The notes: generated by a model not told the origin, from the letters alone. 51,583 nt of DNA from Sedimentisphaerales bacterium (GCA_016927855.1 JAFGLV010000053.1:1-51583), one strand, 5' to 3'; positions 23,343 through 32,794 are shown, counted from the stretch's first letter. Numbers and translations are program-made.

Positions 23343-26174
23343 CTATTCCGTGTCGTTCGCATCTTTCGGCGCCGCCATCCGCGAGAGGCGTTCTAGCGCC
23401 GTCTGAAGCGCTTCCAGCTCGCTGGCTGCCTGGCTGAAGTTCTTCTCGCCCAGCGCCGTCAGGTAATTCTCGAAGGCCTGATTGGCCTGGCGGACCAACT
23501 GCTCGAAGGAGGCCTCGGCCTGTCGGGCCGGTAGCGGCGCTCTGGCAGCGGCTTCGCCGAAGAGCCCGTCGAGTGCCTCCTCGAATGTCGGCGCGTAGCT
23601 GAGGTTGTCGTTGTGCATAACCGCCACCAATCTCAGTTCGGGATAGGCCGCGGTTTCCGCCTGGAGGTAGATCGGCTCGACGTAGACCAGCGTCTCTTCG
23701 ACGGGAATGACCAGAACGTTGCCCCGGATCACGCGCGAGTCGCGCTGATCCCACAGGGATAGCTGCCCCGACAAGTAGCTGTCCTGGTCGATCTTCGTCT
23801 CCATCTGCTGCGTGCCCAGCACGCGCTTCTCCTTCGGAAACTTGTACGCGAGCACGCGCCCATAGTTGTCCGGGTCGCACATGCCGGCGATCCAGCCGAT
23901 CAGCACCTGGCGGTTCTTGGGCGTGAACGGCAACATCAGCACGAACTCCAGATCGTTCGTATCAGGCGGCTCCCACATGATGTAGTAGGGCTCAACTGGC
24001 TGGACGTTCCCGTAGTATTTCTCGGTGGCGCGAATCCACAGGTCTTCCTGGTTGTAGAAAACCGTCGGATCGGTCATGTGGTATTTGGCGTACACCAGGC
24101 CCTGCGCCAGCAGCATGTCGGATGGATAACGGATATGGCGGCGCAGCGCTTCAGGCATCTCCGAGCCGTCCTTGAACAAATCAGGGAAGACCTTCTGCCA
24201 GGTGCGAATCAGCGGATCGTTCGGTTCGAAAACGTAGAAATCGACCGAGCCCTGATAGGCATCGACGACCGCTTTGACGGAGTTGCGGATGTAGTTGATG
24301 CCGCGCAATCGCCGCCGGCCGACGAAGAGGCTACGGCGCGGGTTGTATTGAGCTGCAATGCCCGACGAGAAAGGCTCACTGTACGGATAGTCCCGCGACG
24401 TCGTGTACGCATCCACGATCCAGTACAGTCTGCCTTGGACAAGGACAATATAAGGGTCGTTGTCGAACTGCAGGAACGGTGCCAGAAGCTGGACCCGATC
24501 CTGGATGCGCCGATGAAACAGGATCTGGCTGTCCTGCGTAGGGTAGCTGGAGAGAAACAGACGTGTTCCGTCGAACTTCCATCCGAAGAGGAATTTGCGC
24601 CACAAATTGTGCAGGCGCACACCTCCTTTGCCTTCGTAGCGCGTATATACGTTCTGTTCGCCGCTGGGGTAGTCAAATTCCTGTTCCTTCGTATCGACGA
24701 TGACATGCGTGTCGGTCAACTCGCCGTAGTAGATCTCGGGCCGGGTCACTTCCAGGCCGGGGTACCGGGCCTTGGGAGGAATGTCTTTCACCAGCAGGTT
24801 CGGCAGCCCCTCCGGGGTGAACTCACTGACCGTCGTCAGTGTCACGCCATGGCCGTGCGTGTACTTGAAGCGTCTGTTCACGAACGTCTGGCTCTGCGCC
24901 GGCAGGTTGCCCAGGTCCATCTCCCGTGCCGAGACCATGACCTCGCGGTAATCATTGTCTACGGTATAGCGGTCCACGTCCACGTCGCGAAACTCGTAGT
25001 ACAGTCGAATCTCCTGAAACTGCTGGTACACCGAATCCAACGCGCGCCAATCCCACAGCCGAACGTTCTCGAACGTGCCCTGGTTGTTCTGCACGGTCTG
25101 CCGGCTGAATTGCTCCGCAACGGGATACTCGCGTTCTTCGATGCTGTGCAGCTTGAAGGCCCGACGAGTGAATTCGATGTTGTGCTCGATGTAGGGTCTT
25201 TCGACCGTGATTTCGTTAGGCTGCACGCGCAGCCATTGAAGCAGACCCGGCGCCAGCAGCAGGAGTACGAACCAGGCGATCACCACCACCGCTCCGGCGG
25301 TAATCAGCGGGGACAAAGGCGCGATAGCCATGCCCAGTCCGATGCGCGAAGGGAAACGTCCCGCGAGACGCCGCAACGGCGGGACGACGAGAAAGACCGC
25401 CACGAGCAGAAGCAATACGATCAGGACGGTATAAGCAGGCGAACGCACGTGAACGTCGGTCCAGCCGGGACCCGCAACGACACCCAGCGTCGAATACAGT
25501 AAGTGGAAACGGTCGAGGTACTTGCCCCAGGCCAGGACGATCGACAGGAAGGCGACACACGCATAGAAAGACCAGGTCGCTGTGCCTCGCATGTCGTCGA
25601 AGGTGCCGCCGGATCGTACGCGAATGCCCTCGCGACCGACGCGCAGAAACAGAGCGATCGCCCAGACAATCAAAGCAAGAAACGTCACCAGGAGCAACAG
25701 CGAATATATCGCGTCGTACAGGGGAAGAACGAATAGATAGAAGCCGGTGTCACGTCCCAGGATGGGGTCCCGCACGTCGGTGGTGACGCGGTTGAGGTAC
25801 AACAGAACGGTGTCCCAACTGGCGATTCCCCACTGGCCCCCGATATAAGCAGCGACGGCCTTGGACCCGAGGCGCAGTGCCTTTCTGTCCTTGCCGATGC
25901 CCCACGTCAGCAGATGCACCAGGCTGACGGCCACGGCCACGCCGATGAGCGTTAGCGCGACTTTCGCCACGATCGCCGTCCAGAACCGCCGGCCGTAGCC
26001 AATCGCTCCGAACCAGAGGGCCTCACCCCAGAAACCCATGAACCAGAACAAGCCGATCGTCAGGACCACGAGAGCGGCTCCTGCAGCGACCGGCCAGATC
26101 CGTCGTCTACGCCTGCCCAGCAGTACGAGCGACGCGGCGGCTGCCAGAAGGATGACGATGAGGGTCAGATACAT
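23343..26174 (-). CDS. UPF0182 family membrane protein (943 aa)
   Basis: Very large membrane protein of the UPF0182 (COG1615) family, function unknown. Seven or so hydrophobic helices lie in the first 330 residues; the remaining 600 are a large, probably extracytoplasmic domain with conserved blocks RPYIEHNIEFTRRAF, YTHGHGVTLT, PEIYYGELTD, YDYPSGEQN-like FDYPSGEQ, and YHMTDPTVFYNQEDLW. The C-terminal 70 residues form a coiled-coil-like acidic segment. ATG 26174 follows GGAGGG; a start at 26201 or 26324 is less likely. It is divergent from, and shares its start region with, the phosphoribosyltransferase frame. Confidence 0.92.
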   Translation of the reverse strand: MYLTLIVILLAAAASLVLLGRRRRRIWPVAAGAALVVLTIGLFWFMGFWGEALWFGAIGYGRRFWTAIVAKVALTLIGVAVAVSLVHLLTWGIGKDRKALRLGSKAVAAYIGGQWGIASWDTVLLYLNRVTTDVRDPILGRDTGFYLFVLPLYDAIYSLLLLVTFLALIVWAIALFLRVGREGIRVRSGGTFDDMRGTATWSFYACVAFLSIVLAWGKYLDRFHLLYSTLGVVAGPGWTDVHVRSPAYTVLIVLLLLVAVFLVVPPLRRLAGRFPSRIGLGMAIAPLSPLITAGAVVVIAWFVLLLLAPGLLQWLRVQPNEITVERPYIEHNIEFTRRAFKLHSIEEREYPVAEQFSRQTVQNNQGTFENVRLWDWRALDSVYQQFQEIRLYYEFRDVDVDRYTVDNDYREVMVSAREMDLGNLPAQSQTFVNRRFKYTHGHGVTLTTVSEFTPEGLPNLLVKDIPPKARYPGLEVTRPEIYYGELTDTHVIVDTKEQEFDYPSGEQNVYTRYEGKGGVRLHNLWRKFLFGWKFDGTRLFLSSYPTQDSQILFHRRIQDRVQLLAPFLQFDNDPYIVLVQGRLYWIVDAYTTSRDYPYSEPFSSGIAAQYNPRRSLFVGRRRLRGINYIRNSVKAVVDAYQGSVDFYVFEPNDPLIRTWQKVFPDLFKDGSEMPEALRRHIRYPSDMLLAQGLVYAKYHMTDPTVFYNQEDLWIRATEKYYGNVQPVEPYYIMWEPPDTNDLEFVLMLPFTPKNRQVLIGWIAGMCDPDNYGRVLAYKFPKEKRVLGTQQMETKIDQDSYLSGQLSLWDQRDSRVIRGNVLVIPVEETLVYVEPIYLQAETAAYPELRLVAVMHNDNLSYAPTFEEALDGLFGEAAARAPLPARQAEASFEQLVRQANQAFENYLTALGEKNFSQAASELEALQTALERLSRMAAPKDANDTE

Positions 26175-26338
26175 TGACGGTTCCCTCCATTGAAGAATCA
26201 TTTTGGGCGAAACGAACGGGACCGTCGCACCAACATGCCCTACCTCCGCCGGCTCCGTGTCCCACAGTGTGTGGGATTGTCGCTGCGTTGCGCGCCGCCC
26301 GCCGTCGCGCCGACTTTCGGTCATTGTACGTCAGGTCC

Positions 26339-26830
26339 GTGAATCGAGTTGTAGGGCAGGCGCTGGCATTACGCCAGGAAATTCCTCACTGCCGGCACAT
26401 CGCCGAAGACGGCAGCACCGTCATGTTCGATTATGCGGCGTCCACGTTGCCGACCGCGGTGGTCAACGAGATCATCCAGCAACAGACCGAGGAGATCGAG
26501 CGACGAATTCGCGTGCTCCGCGACGGCGCCGCCCTGCCGGCATTGGCAGGACGAACGGTGGTTCTGGTTGATGACGGCATCGTGATGGGCTCGACTGTGC
26601 GCGCCGGGATCGCGCTGTGCCGCAAACAAGACGCCCGTCGAATTATCGTCGCCTCTCCCGTCGCAAGCCCTGCGACCGCCGACGAGCTGACCGACCTGGC
26701 CGACGACGTCGTGATCGTGGAGAAGCCCCGCTCGTTCCGGGCTGTGGCTCAGGTCTACCAGAATTGGTACGACGTCCCGGATGAAGAAGTCGTCGCCATC
26801 ATGCGCAAGTTCGCCCGCCGGCAGGCGTGA
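26339..26830 (+). CDS. phosphoribosyltransferase-family protein, N terminus missing
   Basis: From about 26360 the sequence matches the second half of a type I phosphoribosyltransferase fold of the kind seen in stress clusters: AVVNEIIQQQTEEIERR, the PRPP-binding strand and loop VVLVDDGIVMGSTV, VASPVASP and a C-terminal YQNWYDVPDEEVV. The usual first 80-90 residues (FxDRxxAG region and PRGG loop) are missing. The frame stays open back to 26174 but that part looks non-coding and overlaps the leader of the divergent UPF0182 gene. No ribosome binding site supports any start; GTG 26339 is a working choice. It may be a truncated pseudogene. Confidence 0.55.
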   Translation: MNRVVGQALALRQEIPHCRHIAEDGSTVMFDYAASTLPTAVVNEIIQQQTEEIERRIRVLRDGAALPALAGRTVVLVDDGIVMGSTVRAGIALCRKQDARRIIVASPVASPATADELTDLADDVVIVEKPRSFRAVAQVYQNWYDVPDEEVVAIMRKFARRQA

Positions 26831-26920
26831 CCAACACGGCAGCACACCCATGACCGAGGCAATGCTGCAACGAAGCCGGTGGTTGTAAGAGAAATTTCCC
26901 TTTCAATCCCCGATCAAGAC

Positions 26921-26948
26921 TTGACAGCGTCAACCGCCGATCTACAAT
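26921..26948 (+). promoter_or_regulatory. near-consensus sigma-70-type promoter for the peptidase-MBL operon
   Basis: TTGACA at 26921-26926, a 16-base spacer, and TACAAT at 26943-26948 (5 of 6 bases of TATAAT). Transcription should begin near 26955, leaving a 5' leader of about 50 bases before ATG 27007. It is the clearest promoter seen in the window. Confidence 0.75.
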
Positions 26949-27006
26949 GCCGCAGTAGATTACGAGACCTTGATCCGGGAAGCATCTGGTAGAAGGAGAA
27001 AGCCGC

Positions 27007-28752
27007 ATGATGCCAGGAACCAGAACGCTTACCATCATCGCCCAGGACCCTTCGATCAAAGACGCCAACGGTAAGATCCTCAAGACACCGGTGCGAATCC
27101 CCTACGAGAACCTGCAGCCTGGTCCGCGAGGCTATCGCGTGCACGTTGTCGATTACGATTCGTCCCAACGCGTGCTTTACCGTCCGCCTGTGGTCGAGGA
27201 CGGTTTCGACCCCTACGCGCGAGCGTCCGACGCCACACTGCTTCGCGAGCCCGCCTTCCACGCGCAGAACGCCTACGCGATTGTCATGCGCCTGCTGGCC
27301 CGTTTTGAAGCGGCGCTGGGGCGGCGCGTGCCCTGGGGCTTCGGCGGCCATCAGATTCACGTCGTCCCGCATGCCTTTGCCGGCGCCAACGCGTACTACT
27401 CCGACGACGCGCACGGCTTGTTTTTCGGGTACTTCACCGGTCAGGAGGGCGAGCCGGTCTATACTTGCCTCTCGCACGACGTCGTCGCCCACGAAGCGAC
27501 GCACGCGCTGCTGGACGGTCTGCGGAACACCTACACCGTGCCGTCGCACCCGGATCAGGCGGGATTCCACGAGGGCTTCTCCGATATCGTCGCGCTGCTG
27601 TCGGTCTTCGGCCTGCCTGATGTAGTCCGCGCGCTGCTGCCGCGAGCCGGCAAAACTGGAGACCGCGTGCGGAGCAGCGATCTTTCGGCCCAGAGCCTTA
27701 AGATGACCGCGCTGCTGGGTCTGGCCGAGCAGTTCGGCCAGGAGGTCAGCCGGTATCGCGCCGACTGCTTGCGTCGCGCGGTGGCGCGTCCGCCCAGGCC
27801 GGGCGCGCTGGAAGACCCGAACGTGCAGGAGAGCCACGTGCGCGGCGAGATTCTCTCGGCAGCGGTCCTGAATTCCTTTGTCGAGGTCTGGACGACCCGG
27901 CTGAAAAGCTGGCTGCCTCGCACGGAACAGACCGTCACCGTCGAGCGAGTCGTGGAGGACGGCGCCGACGCGGCCGAGCAGTTGCTGACCATGTGCATCC
28001 GTGCTCTCGATTACTGTCCTGTAGTGGACATTACTTTTGGCGATTTCCTTTCGGCCTTGCTGACCGCCGACATGGAGTTGCTGCCCGACGACGGGAAGTA
28101 TGGGTATCGTAGGATCCTGCGCGAGCAGTTTGCGCAGTGGCGCATCCTGCCGGCTTCAGGCGGTCCCGACGACGTGAAGGCAGGCGCCGTTTCCGAGCCG
28201 GGGGTATGGCAACCCCCCTTGACGAGAGAGCCCCTCAATTACGACTGCGTACATCGCCAGTCACTCGAACAGAACCTCGACGAGGTCTTCCGCTTCCTGT
28301 GGGAGAACCGCAGGCTGCTGGGGGTGTATGAAGATGCGTACACCTGGGTCATCTCGGTGCGGCCGTGCGTGCGTGTCGGCCCGGACGGGTTCGTCCTGCG
28401 CGAGACGGTCAGCGAGTACCGCCAGACGCTGGAGTTGGATGCTGGCCAGTTGACCCGCGTCCACGAGGGCATGACGAAGCCCGAAGGAATGCCTGACGAG
28501 ACCCCGGTACGCCTCCACGGCGGCGGCGTGCTCGTGTTCGATGAATTCGGACGCCTGAAATACCACGTGCGCAGTCGCATCGACAATCCGATCCGCCAGC
28601 ACGCGCGCCTGGAGTACCTCTGGAAAAACGGCATTCGTGACCGGCTGGGCCGTTACGGATTCAGCGACGGCTCGCCCAAAGGCCAGCGCTTCGCGATCAT
28701 GCACGATAGACGAGACGGCAGAGAAGAAAAGGCGGGAGAATGGAATGGCTAA
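27007..28752 (+). CDS. gluzincin (thermolysin-like) zinc metallopeptidase (581 aa)
   Basis: Zinc peptidase. HEATH at residues 162-166 supplies two His ligands and the catalytic Glu, and Glu 189 in HEGFSDIVALL is the third ligand, as in the M4 NEAxSD motif. The N-terminal 160 residues contain a beta-rich part with YRVHVVDYDSSQRVLYRPP and a segment with HIHVVPH-like QIHVVPHAF. The C-terminal half has no recognised domain. There is no signal peptide or membrane helix, which is unusual for a thermolysin-type enzyme, since those are secreted; an intracellular target is suggested. The gene ends overlapping the MBL-fold gene by eight bases. Two adjacent ATG codons (27007, 27010) follow GAAGGAG. Confidence 0.8.
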   Translation: MMPGTRTLTIIAQDPSIKDANGKILKTPVRIPYENLQPGPRGYRVHVVDYDSSQRVLYRPPVVEDGFDPYARASDATLLREPAFHAQNAYAIVMRLLARFEAALGRRVPWGFGGHQIHVVPHAFAGANAYYSDDAHGLFFGYFTGQEGEPVYTCLSHDVVAHEATHALLDGLRNTYTVPSHPDQAGFHEGFSDIVALLSVFGLPDVVRALLPRAGKTGDRVRSSDLSAQSLKMTALLGLAEQFGQEVSRYRADCLRRAVARPPRPGALEDPNVQESHVRGEILSAAVLNSFVEVWTTRLKSWLPRTEQTVTVERVVEDGADAAEQLLTMCIRALDYCPVVDITFGDFLSALLTADMELLPDDGKYGYRRILREQFAQWRILPASGGPDDVKAGAVSEPGVWQPPLTREPLNYDCVHRQSLEQNLDEVFRFLWENRRLLGVYEDAYTWVISVRPCVRVGPDGFVLRETVSEYRQTLELDAGQLTRVHEGMTKPEGMPDETPVRLHGGGVLVFDEFGRLKYHVRSRIDNPIRQHARLEYLWKNGIRDRLGRYGFSDGSPKGQRFAIMHDRRDGREEKAGEWNG

Positions 28753-30019
28753 GAAGAAGACGAAGAAGAGCACCCGACGGCGCAAAGGTCCCGAGAGCGT
28801 CAGCGTCGCGATGTATGACGTCGGGTTCGGGGATTGTTTCCTCCTGACGTTCGACTACGCCAACGATGGCAAGCGCCATCTCCTGATCGACTGTGGCTCG
28901 ACCAGCGTGAAGAAGGCGCACCTGTCGCGCGTCGTCGATCAACTGGCCGAGGACTGCCAGGGACATCTCGACGCCATCGTCGCCACGCACCGCCACAAGG
29001 ACCACATCAGCGCCTTCGGGCTCAAGGGACTCGACGCCAAGCTCGAGGCACTGGAGCCGGAGGTCGTGATCCAGCCCTGGACGGAGCACCCTGAAGCCGC
29101 GCGCGGCGCCCTGGAGGCGCCAGGCGTGTTCACGCAGGCGGCGGTCGCTCGTATGTTGAGCCTGGACGCGACCCAGCAGTTCGCGCAACACCTCGTCGAC
29201 AGCCCGCTGCGCGTCCTGGCGGCGGCCAGTCCCACCACTCGGCGACAACTGGAGCGCATCGCGGCGTTGAGCATCCCCAACACGAGCGCCATCAAGTGCC
29301 TCACGCGCATGGGCAAGCGCCACGCTTACGTCCACGCCGGCGCCGACTGCGGCCTGAGCGACCTGCTGCCAGGCGTGCGCGTCTCCGTGCTTGGCCCCCC
29401 TACTCTCAGGCAATCCGAAGGCATTCGCACGCAGAAGAAGTGGGATGAGGACGAATTCTGGAAACTCTACGCCGACGTGGCGCGGATGAGCGCTGCGAAT
29501 ACCGCCGCGGCGCGCGGCCGCTCGGCGCTATTCCCCCAAGTTCCGACCGACAGCATCGCACGAGCCCCATCTTACGTCAAATGGGTGATCCGCCAATTGG
29601 ACGCCGCCCAACTGCACAACGTCAAGCGAATCGTCCGCGCGCTCGACGACGCGCTCAACAACACCAGCGTCGTCCTGCTGTTCGAGGCGGGCGACAAGGT
29701 GCTTCTGTTCCCGGGTGACGCGCAACTGGAGAACTGGCAATACGCGCTGGCGGACGCCGATCTCAAGGCGCGCCTGCGAAAGACAAGCGTATACAAGGTG
29801 GGCCATCATGGCAGCACGAACGCGACGCCGCAGTCGCTCTGGGCTCTCTTCAGACGTCGACGCTCACGGCGGAACCCGCTCACCAGTCTGCTGTCAACCG
29901 AGAAGGGCCACCACTCGCAGGTTCCGCGCGAATCGCTGGTCGAAGCGCTACAGACCGAAACCGTCCTGCACAACACCGAGAGCTGGCCCAACAGACTTCG
30001 GGAGGTCTACGTCGTCTGA
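28745..30019 (+). CDS. metallo-beta-lactamase-fold hydrolase (424 aa)
   Basis: MBL-fold enzyme of the ComEC/Rec2 C-terminal type. A basic N-terminal tail (KKKTKKSTRRRK) precedes strand MYDVGFGDCFLLTF, then IDCGS, the metal motif HRHKDH at residues 82-87, a late Asp 325 in FPGDAQ and GHHGS with His 354 and 355. This set is the usual two-metal site. The insert between residues 110 and 300 is longer than in minimal family members. No signal peptide. Relatives cleave phosphodiester or act on DNA, but the substrate here is unknown. Overlaps the peptidase gene and has no promoter of its own, so both products are made together. Confidence 0.85.
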   Translation: MAKKKTKKSTRRRKGPESVSVAMYDVGFGDCFLLTFDYANDGKRHLLIDCGSTSVKKAHLSRVVDQLAEDCQGHLDAIVATHRHKDHISAFGLKGLDAKLEALEPEVVIQPWTEHPEAARGALEAPGVFTQAAVARMLSLDATQQFAQHLVDSPLRVLAAASPTTRRQLERIAALSIPNTSAIKCLTRMGKRHAYVHAGADCGLSDLLPGVRVSVLGPPTLRQSEGIRTQKKWDEDEFWKLYADVARMSAANTAAARGRSALFPQVPTDSIARAPSYVKWVIRQLDAAQLHNVKRIVRALDDALNNTSVVLLFEAGDKVLLFPGDAQLENWQYALADADLKARLRKTSVYKVGHHGSTNATPQSLWALFRRRRSRRNPLTSLLSTEKGHHSQVPRESLVEALQTETVLHNTESWPNRLREVYVV

Positions 30020-30088
30020 TTGCCGCGCGCTCCAAGCGGGCGCGAGCCGCGTGCGGTCTGTGTCATTTCGACCGGCGGCGCGGGTTCC

Positions 30089-30174
30089 ATGGATGATTGA
30101 TGAAGGATGATGGATGATTGGAACGGCACGCGAGCGGTTCTTCAATCATCAATAATCAATCATCCTTCATCAAT
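30089..30174. repeat. long imperfect inverted repeat after the peptidase-MBL operon
   Basis: Left arm 30089-30120 (TGATGAAGGATGATGGATGA core) and right arm 30143-30174 (its near reverse complement) flank a 22-base GC-rich loop. The A/T-rich arms stand out against the surrounding GC-rich DNA. It could act as a bidirectional transcription terminator or be a copy of a dispersed palindromic element. Confidence 0.65.
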
Positions 30175-30256
30175 GTCCGGCCTCGCTACGCGACGCGCAA
30201 CCGCAACCGACCTACGAGCTTTCAGGCGCTTCCTGCCAACTGGAATAGACAGAGTC

Positions 30257-30829
30257 TCAGATGCCTCTCCAGCTCACCAGGATCGTGTCGACCTCCAACG
30301 GCTCGACAGAATCGATCAACCAGGATCCATCGGGCTGCTTGGTCAGGTGCAACTCGACGGAGATGAGCATCGCGCGTTTGACTTCCCGCGCGATCCGGCT
30401 GCTGTCCTCGAACCGTGCTCGTACGGTAAGCTCCGCGGTCGCTTCACTTCCCGACAGCTCGACCGTGTCGCCGCGTTTCTTGACTTGCATCAGAGTCGGT
30501 TCGTTCAGCTCCCGCCGGCAGTGCGCCATCAGGTCCGCTCTGCTGTGGTGGAAGCCGTCATCGTAGTTGGAGTCAAGCAACCGCTCGATCGCGGCGCAGT
30601 CCTCGTTCTCAGCGGCTCCGATAGCCATCCGGATGACGGAGTGGATCTTCTCCAGGTCGGTCGTGACGAGCAGGTCGAGCCCGAAACCGGCGCCCGCGAT
30701 CGCTATCGGCACGACCAATTGCCAAAAACGGCGTTTCTCAGGGCAAACGCTGCGGAACGTTAAAATGCCCAATAGCACGAGAACCGCTGCGCCCAACAGC
30801 GTCCAAGGTTGCTCGAAGATGTCAAACAT
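30257..30829 (-). CDS. membrane-anchored NTF2-like protein (190 aa)
   Basis: Two hydrophobic helices at residues 8-24 and about 34-54, followed by an extracytoplasmic domain of about 130 residues. That domain has the helix-strand order of SnoaL/NTF2-like proteins: AIERLLDSNYDDGFHHSRADL, then strands with TVELSG, TAELTVRARF and SWLIDSVEP. No catalytic residues can be named. ATG 30829 follows GGGAG. It lies 61 bases downstream of the pseudopilin gene on the same strand. Confidence 0.6.
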   Translation of the reverse strand: MFDIFEQPWTLLGAAVLVLLGILTFRSVCPEKRRFWQLVVPIAIAGAGFGLDLLVTTDLEKIHSVIRMAIGAAENEDCAAIERLLDSNYDDGFHHSRADLMAHCRRELNEPTLMQVKKRGDTVELSGSEATAELTVRARFEDSSRIAREVKRAMLISVELHLTKQPDGSWLIDSVEPLEVDTILVSWRGI

Positions 30830-30890
30830 GCTCTCCCTTCCGTCAACGCGATCCGAGAATCGTCATCTGGACGGTCCGCAGGCTGTTTGT

Positions 30891-31676
30891 CTACCGGTGT
30901 ATGCGGCTCGATCGGCACGGCCAGCCGCGCGCCAGGAAGTTGATATCCTCCTGCTGATCGGCAGGAGGATCCATGTTGAAAGAGAAGGCCTGAGGCTGAT
31001 ACATTGCCTGCTCGCACCATTCGATGAAACGCGCGTCGTTCCATTTGTGCATCTCGGCGTGACCGTCGGCGTAACCGATCGAGCTCTGGCGCCGGTGCCA
31101 CATCGCCATCGGATCGATGAACTGCAACCGCGGGCTGATCTGGAGCTGCCACGAGCCAACGTTCGAGCCGCGCGGATCGATCTCCTCGACGAAGATGTAT
31201 CTCTCCGCCGGGCGTTTGATGTCGCTGTACTTCTTGGCCACAATGCAATTCCCCGCCGGCCAGTCCTCTCCGTTGGCGCCGTTGGCGATGCCGAAACTGC
31301 GAAACGCAAATTGCGACGGGTCCTTCTGACGCCGATCGGCGGGGCAACGGTAGGCATCCACAGCGCCGCTGACGTAGGGAAACAGAGCCCCTCGGCGGAT
31401 CGCCTGCTCTTTCTCCTCCTGGACGGTGGCGTTGCCGGAGACGGAACGGCACCAGGCGATGCTGCTGTTTTCGATCATGGCGCCCACCAGCTTGTCGTCA
31501 TTGGCGTCCTTGTACATCAGCCAAGCCAGCGACAGAGTCCGCAAGTTGGAAATGCACTGGATGCGCACGGCGTGGTCTTTTGCCAGTTGCAGCGATGGCA
31601 TCAGGATGGCCATCAGCACGGCAATGATGGCGATGACCACCAGCAGCTCGATCAAGGTAAAGGCTTTCGATCTCAT
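30891..31676 (-). CDS. prepilin-type pseudopilin with H-X9-DG motif (261 aa)
   Basis: Secreted pseudopilin-like protein of the type abundant in Planctomycetota and relatives. The N terminus is a type IV prepilin leader ([18 protein letters not shown]) with the cleavage site before Phe and Glu at +5. Near residue 210 is [12 protein letters not shown], that is His, nine residues, Asp-Gly, the H-X9-DG processing-associated motif. Exported through the type II/IV pilus pathway; exact role unknown. ATG 31676 follows GGAGA; the longer frame from 31709 lacks support. Upstream on the same strand is the LacI-type regulator. Confidence 0.9.
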   Translation of the reverse strand: MRSKAFTLIELLVVIAIIAVLMAILMPSLQLAKDHAVRIQCISNLRTLSLAWLMYKDANDDKLVGAMIENSSIAWCRSVSGNATVQEEKEQAIRRGALFPYVSGAVDAYRCPADRRQKDPSQFAFRSFGIANGANGEDWPAGNCIVAKKYSDIKRPAERYIFVEEIDPRGSNVGSWQLQISPRLQFIDPMAMWHRRQSSIGYADGHAEMHKWNDARFIEWCEQAMYQPQAFSFNMDPPADQQEDINFLARGWPCRSSRIHR

Positions 31677-31758
31677 GGTCGTTCTCCGTTGTTGATACGT
31701 CAGGTGCATCCGTCAGTTCTTCACCAACCTCATTCGTATCTCTACCGGCCGCGTCGCA

Positions 31759-32772
31759 TCAAGCCGATTCTCTCTCAATCAGGGTCGTTTCGATCATCTC
31801 CACCTCCGATGCGACGTTGCCGTCGGCGTGCTCGATCTGGCGCAGCAACATCCGCGCGGCGGCTTTGCCCACCCGGTAAGGGGATTGCGTAACCGTGGTC
31901 AGAGGCGGATCGAGATAGGATGATAGCGTGTTGTCGCCAAACCCCACGAGCGCGACGTCGCGCGGAATTCGCAGACGGTGCTGTTTGGCCTCGCTGTAAG
32001 CGCCGACCGCAACGGGATCGTTAACCGCGAACACCGCATCGGGTCGTCGGCTGAGCGCCATCAGATGGCGCATGCCTGCGATTCCATCGGGCTCCTCGAA
32101 CCCGCCATAGACGATCATCTCCTGCTCGACCGCCATCCCGTGTTGCCGGAGCGCGTCGACGTAACCTCGGCAGCGGTCTCTTCCGATGGAGGTGTGCTCA
32201 TGTCCGGCCAGATGGGCAATACGCTGGTAACCCAAGCCGATCAGGTGCTCAACCGCTACTCTGGCGCCGCCGTAGTCGTCCACGACCACCCTTCCAGCTT
32301 CTACATCGTCGCGAACCCGATCGAAGAACACGAGCGGGATGCCCTGCTTCTGGAGGGTCCGGAAATGGTCGCCGGACGTCGTGGTCTGGGCAACGGAAAC
32401 CAGCACGCCGGCCACGCGGTTGGAGATCAGCGTGTGGACGTGAATCGCCTCGCGCGCGGTGTCTTCGTTCGACTGGCACACGACGGTGTTGAACTCGCGG
32501 CCGCAGGCGATCTCCTCGATACCGCTGATAACGGCGGCGAAAAAGTCATTGCGGATCGAGGGCACGATGACCGCCAAGGTCGAGGTGGCCTGCTTCTTTA
32601 GGCTCTTGGCAATCGAATTGGGATGGTAGTCCAACTCCTCGGCCACCGAGAGCACGCGTGCCTTCGTGACCGGGCTGATGTCAGGATGGTCGCGCAACGC
32701 CTTGGAGACCGTGGTATAGTGGAGACGCAGCCTCCCGGCAATGTCTTTTACTGTCACTTGTCTGCTGCTCAT
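31759..32772 (-). CDS. LacI family transcriptional regulator (337 aa)
   Basis: DNA-binding sugar-responsive repressor. The N-terminal helix-turn-helix is VTVKDIAGRLRLHYTTVSKAL (residues 5-25; core VKDIA...TVSKAL), followed by the hinge HPNSIAKSLK. A periplasmic-binding-protein-like domain fills the rest, with VAGVLVS, FFDRV, DDYGGARVAVEHLI and VGFGDNTLSSYLDPPLTTV. Length fits the family. ATG 32772 is chosen because the longer frame runs back through the promoter and operator. A perfect palindrome at 32802-32817 indicates autoregulation. Probable targets are the neighbouring CotH and pseudopilin genes, which is inference. Confidence 0.93.
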   Translation of the reverse strand: MSSRQVTVKDIAGRLRLHYTTVSKALRDHPDISPVTKARVLSVAEELDYHPNSIAKSLKKQATSTLAVIVPSIRNDFFAAVISGIEEIACGREFNTVVCQSNEDTAREAIHVHTLISNRVAGVLVSVAQTTTSGDHFRTLQKQGIPLVFFDRVRDDVEAGRVVVDDYGGARVAVEHLIGLGYQRIAHLAGHEHTSIGRDRCRGYVDALRQHGMAVEQEMIVYGGFEEPDGIAGMRHLMALSRRPDAVFAVNDPVAVGAYSEAKQHRLRIPRDVALVGFGDNTLSSYLDPPLTTVTQSPYRVGKAAARMLLRQIEHADGNVASEVEMIETTLIERESA

Positions 32773-32794
32773 AATCCGGCCGGGTTCGCAGTCG

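Noticed and set aside
24078..25502. Plus-strand frame of 474 codons
   Set aside because: Antisense of the UPF0182 gene.
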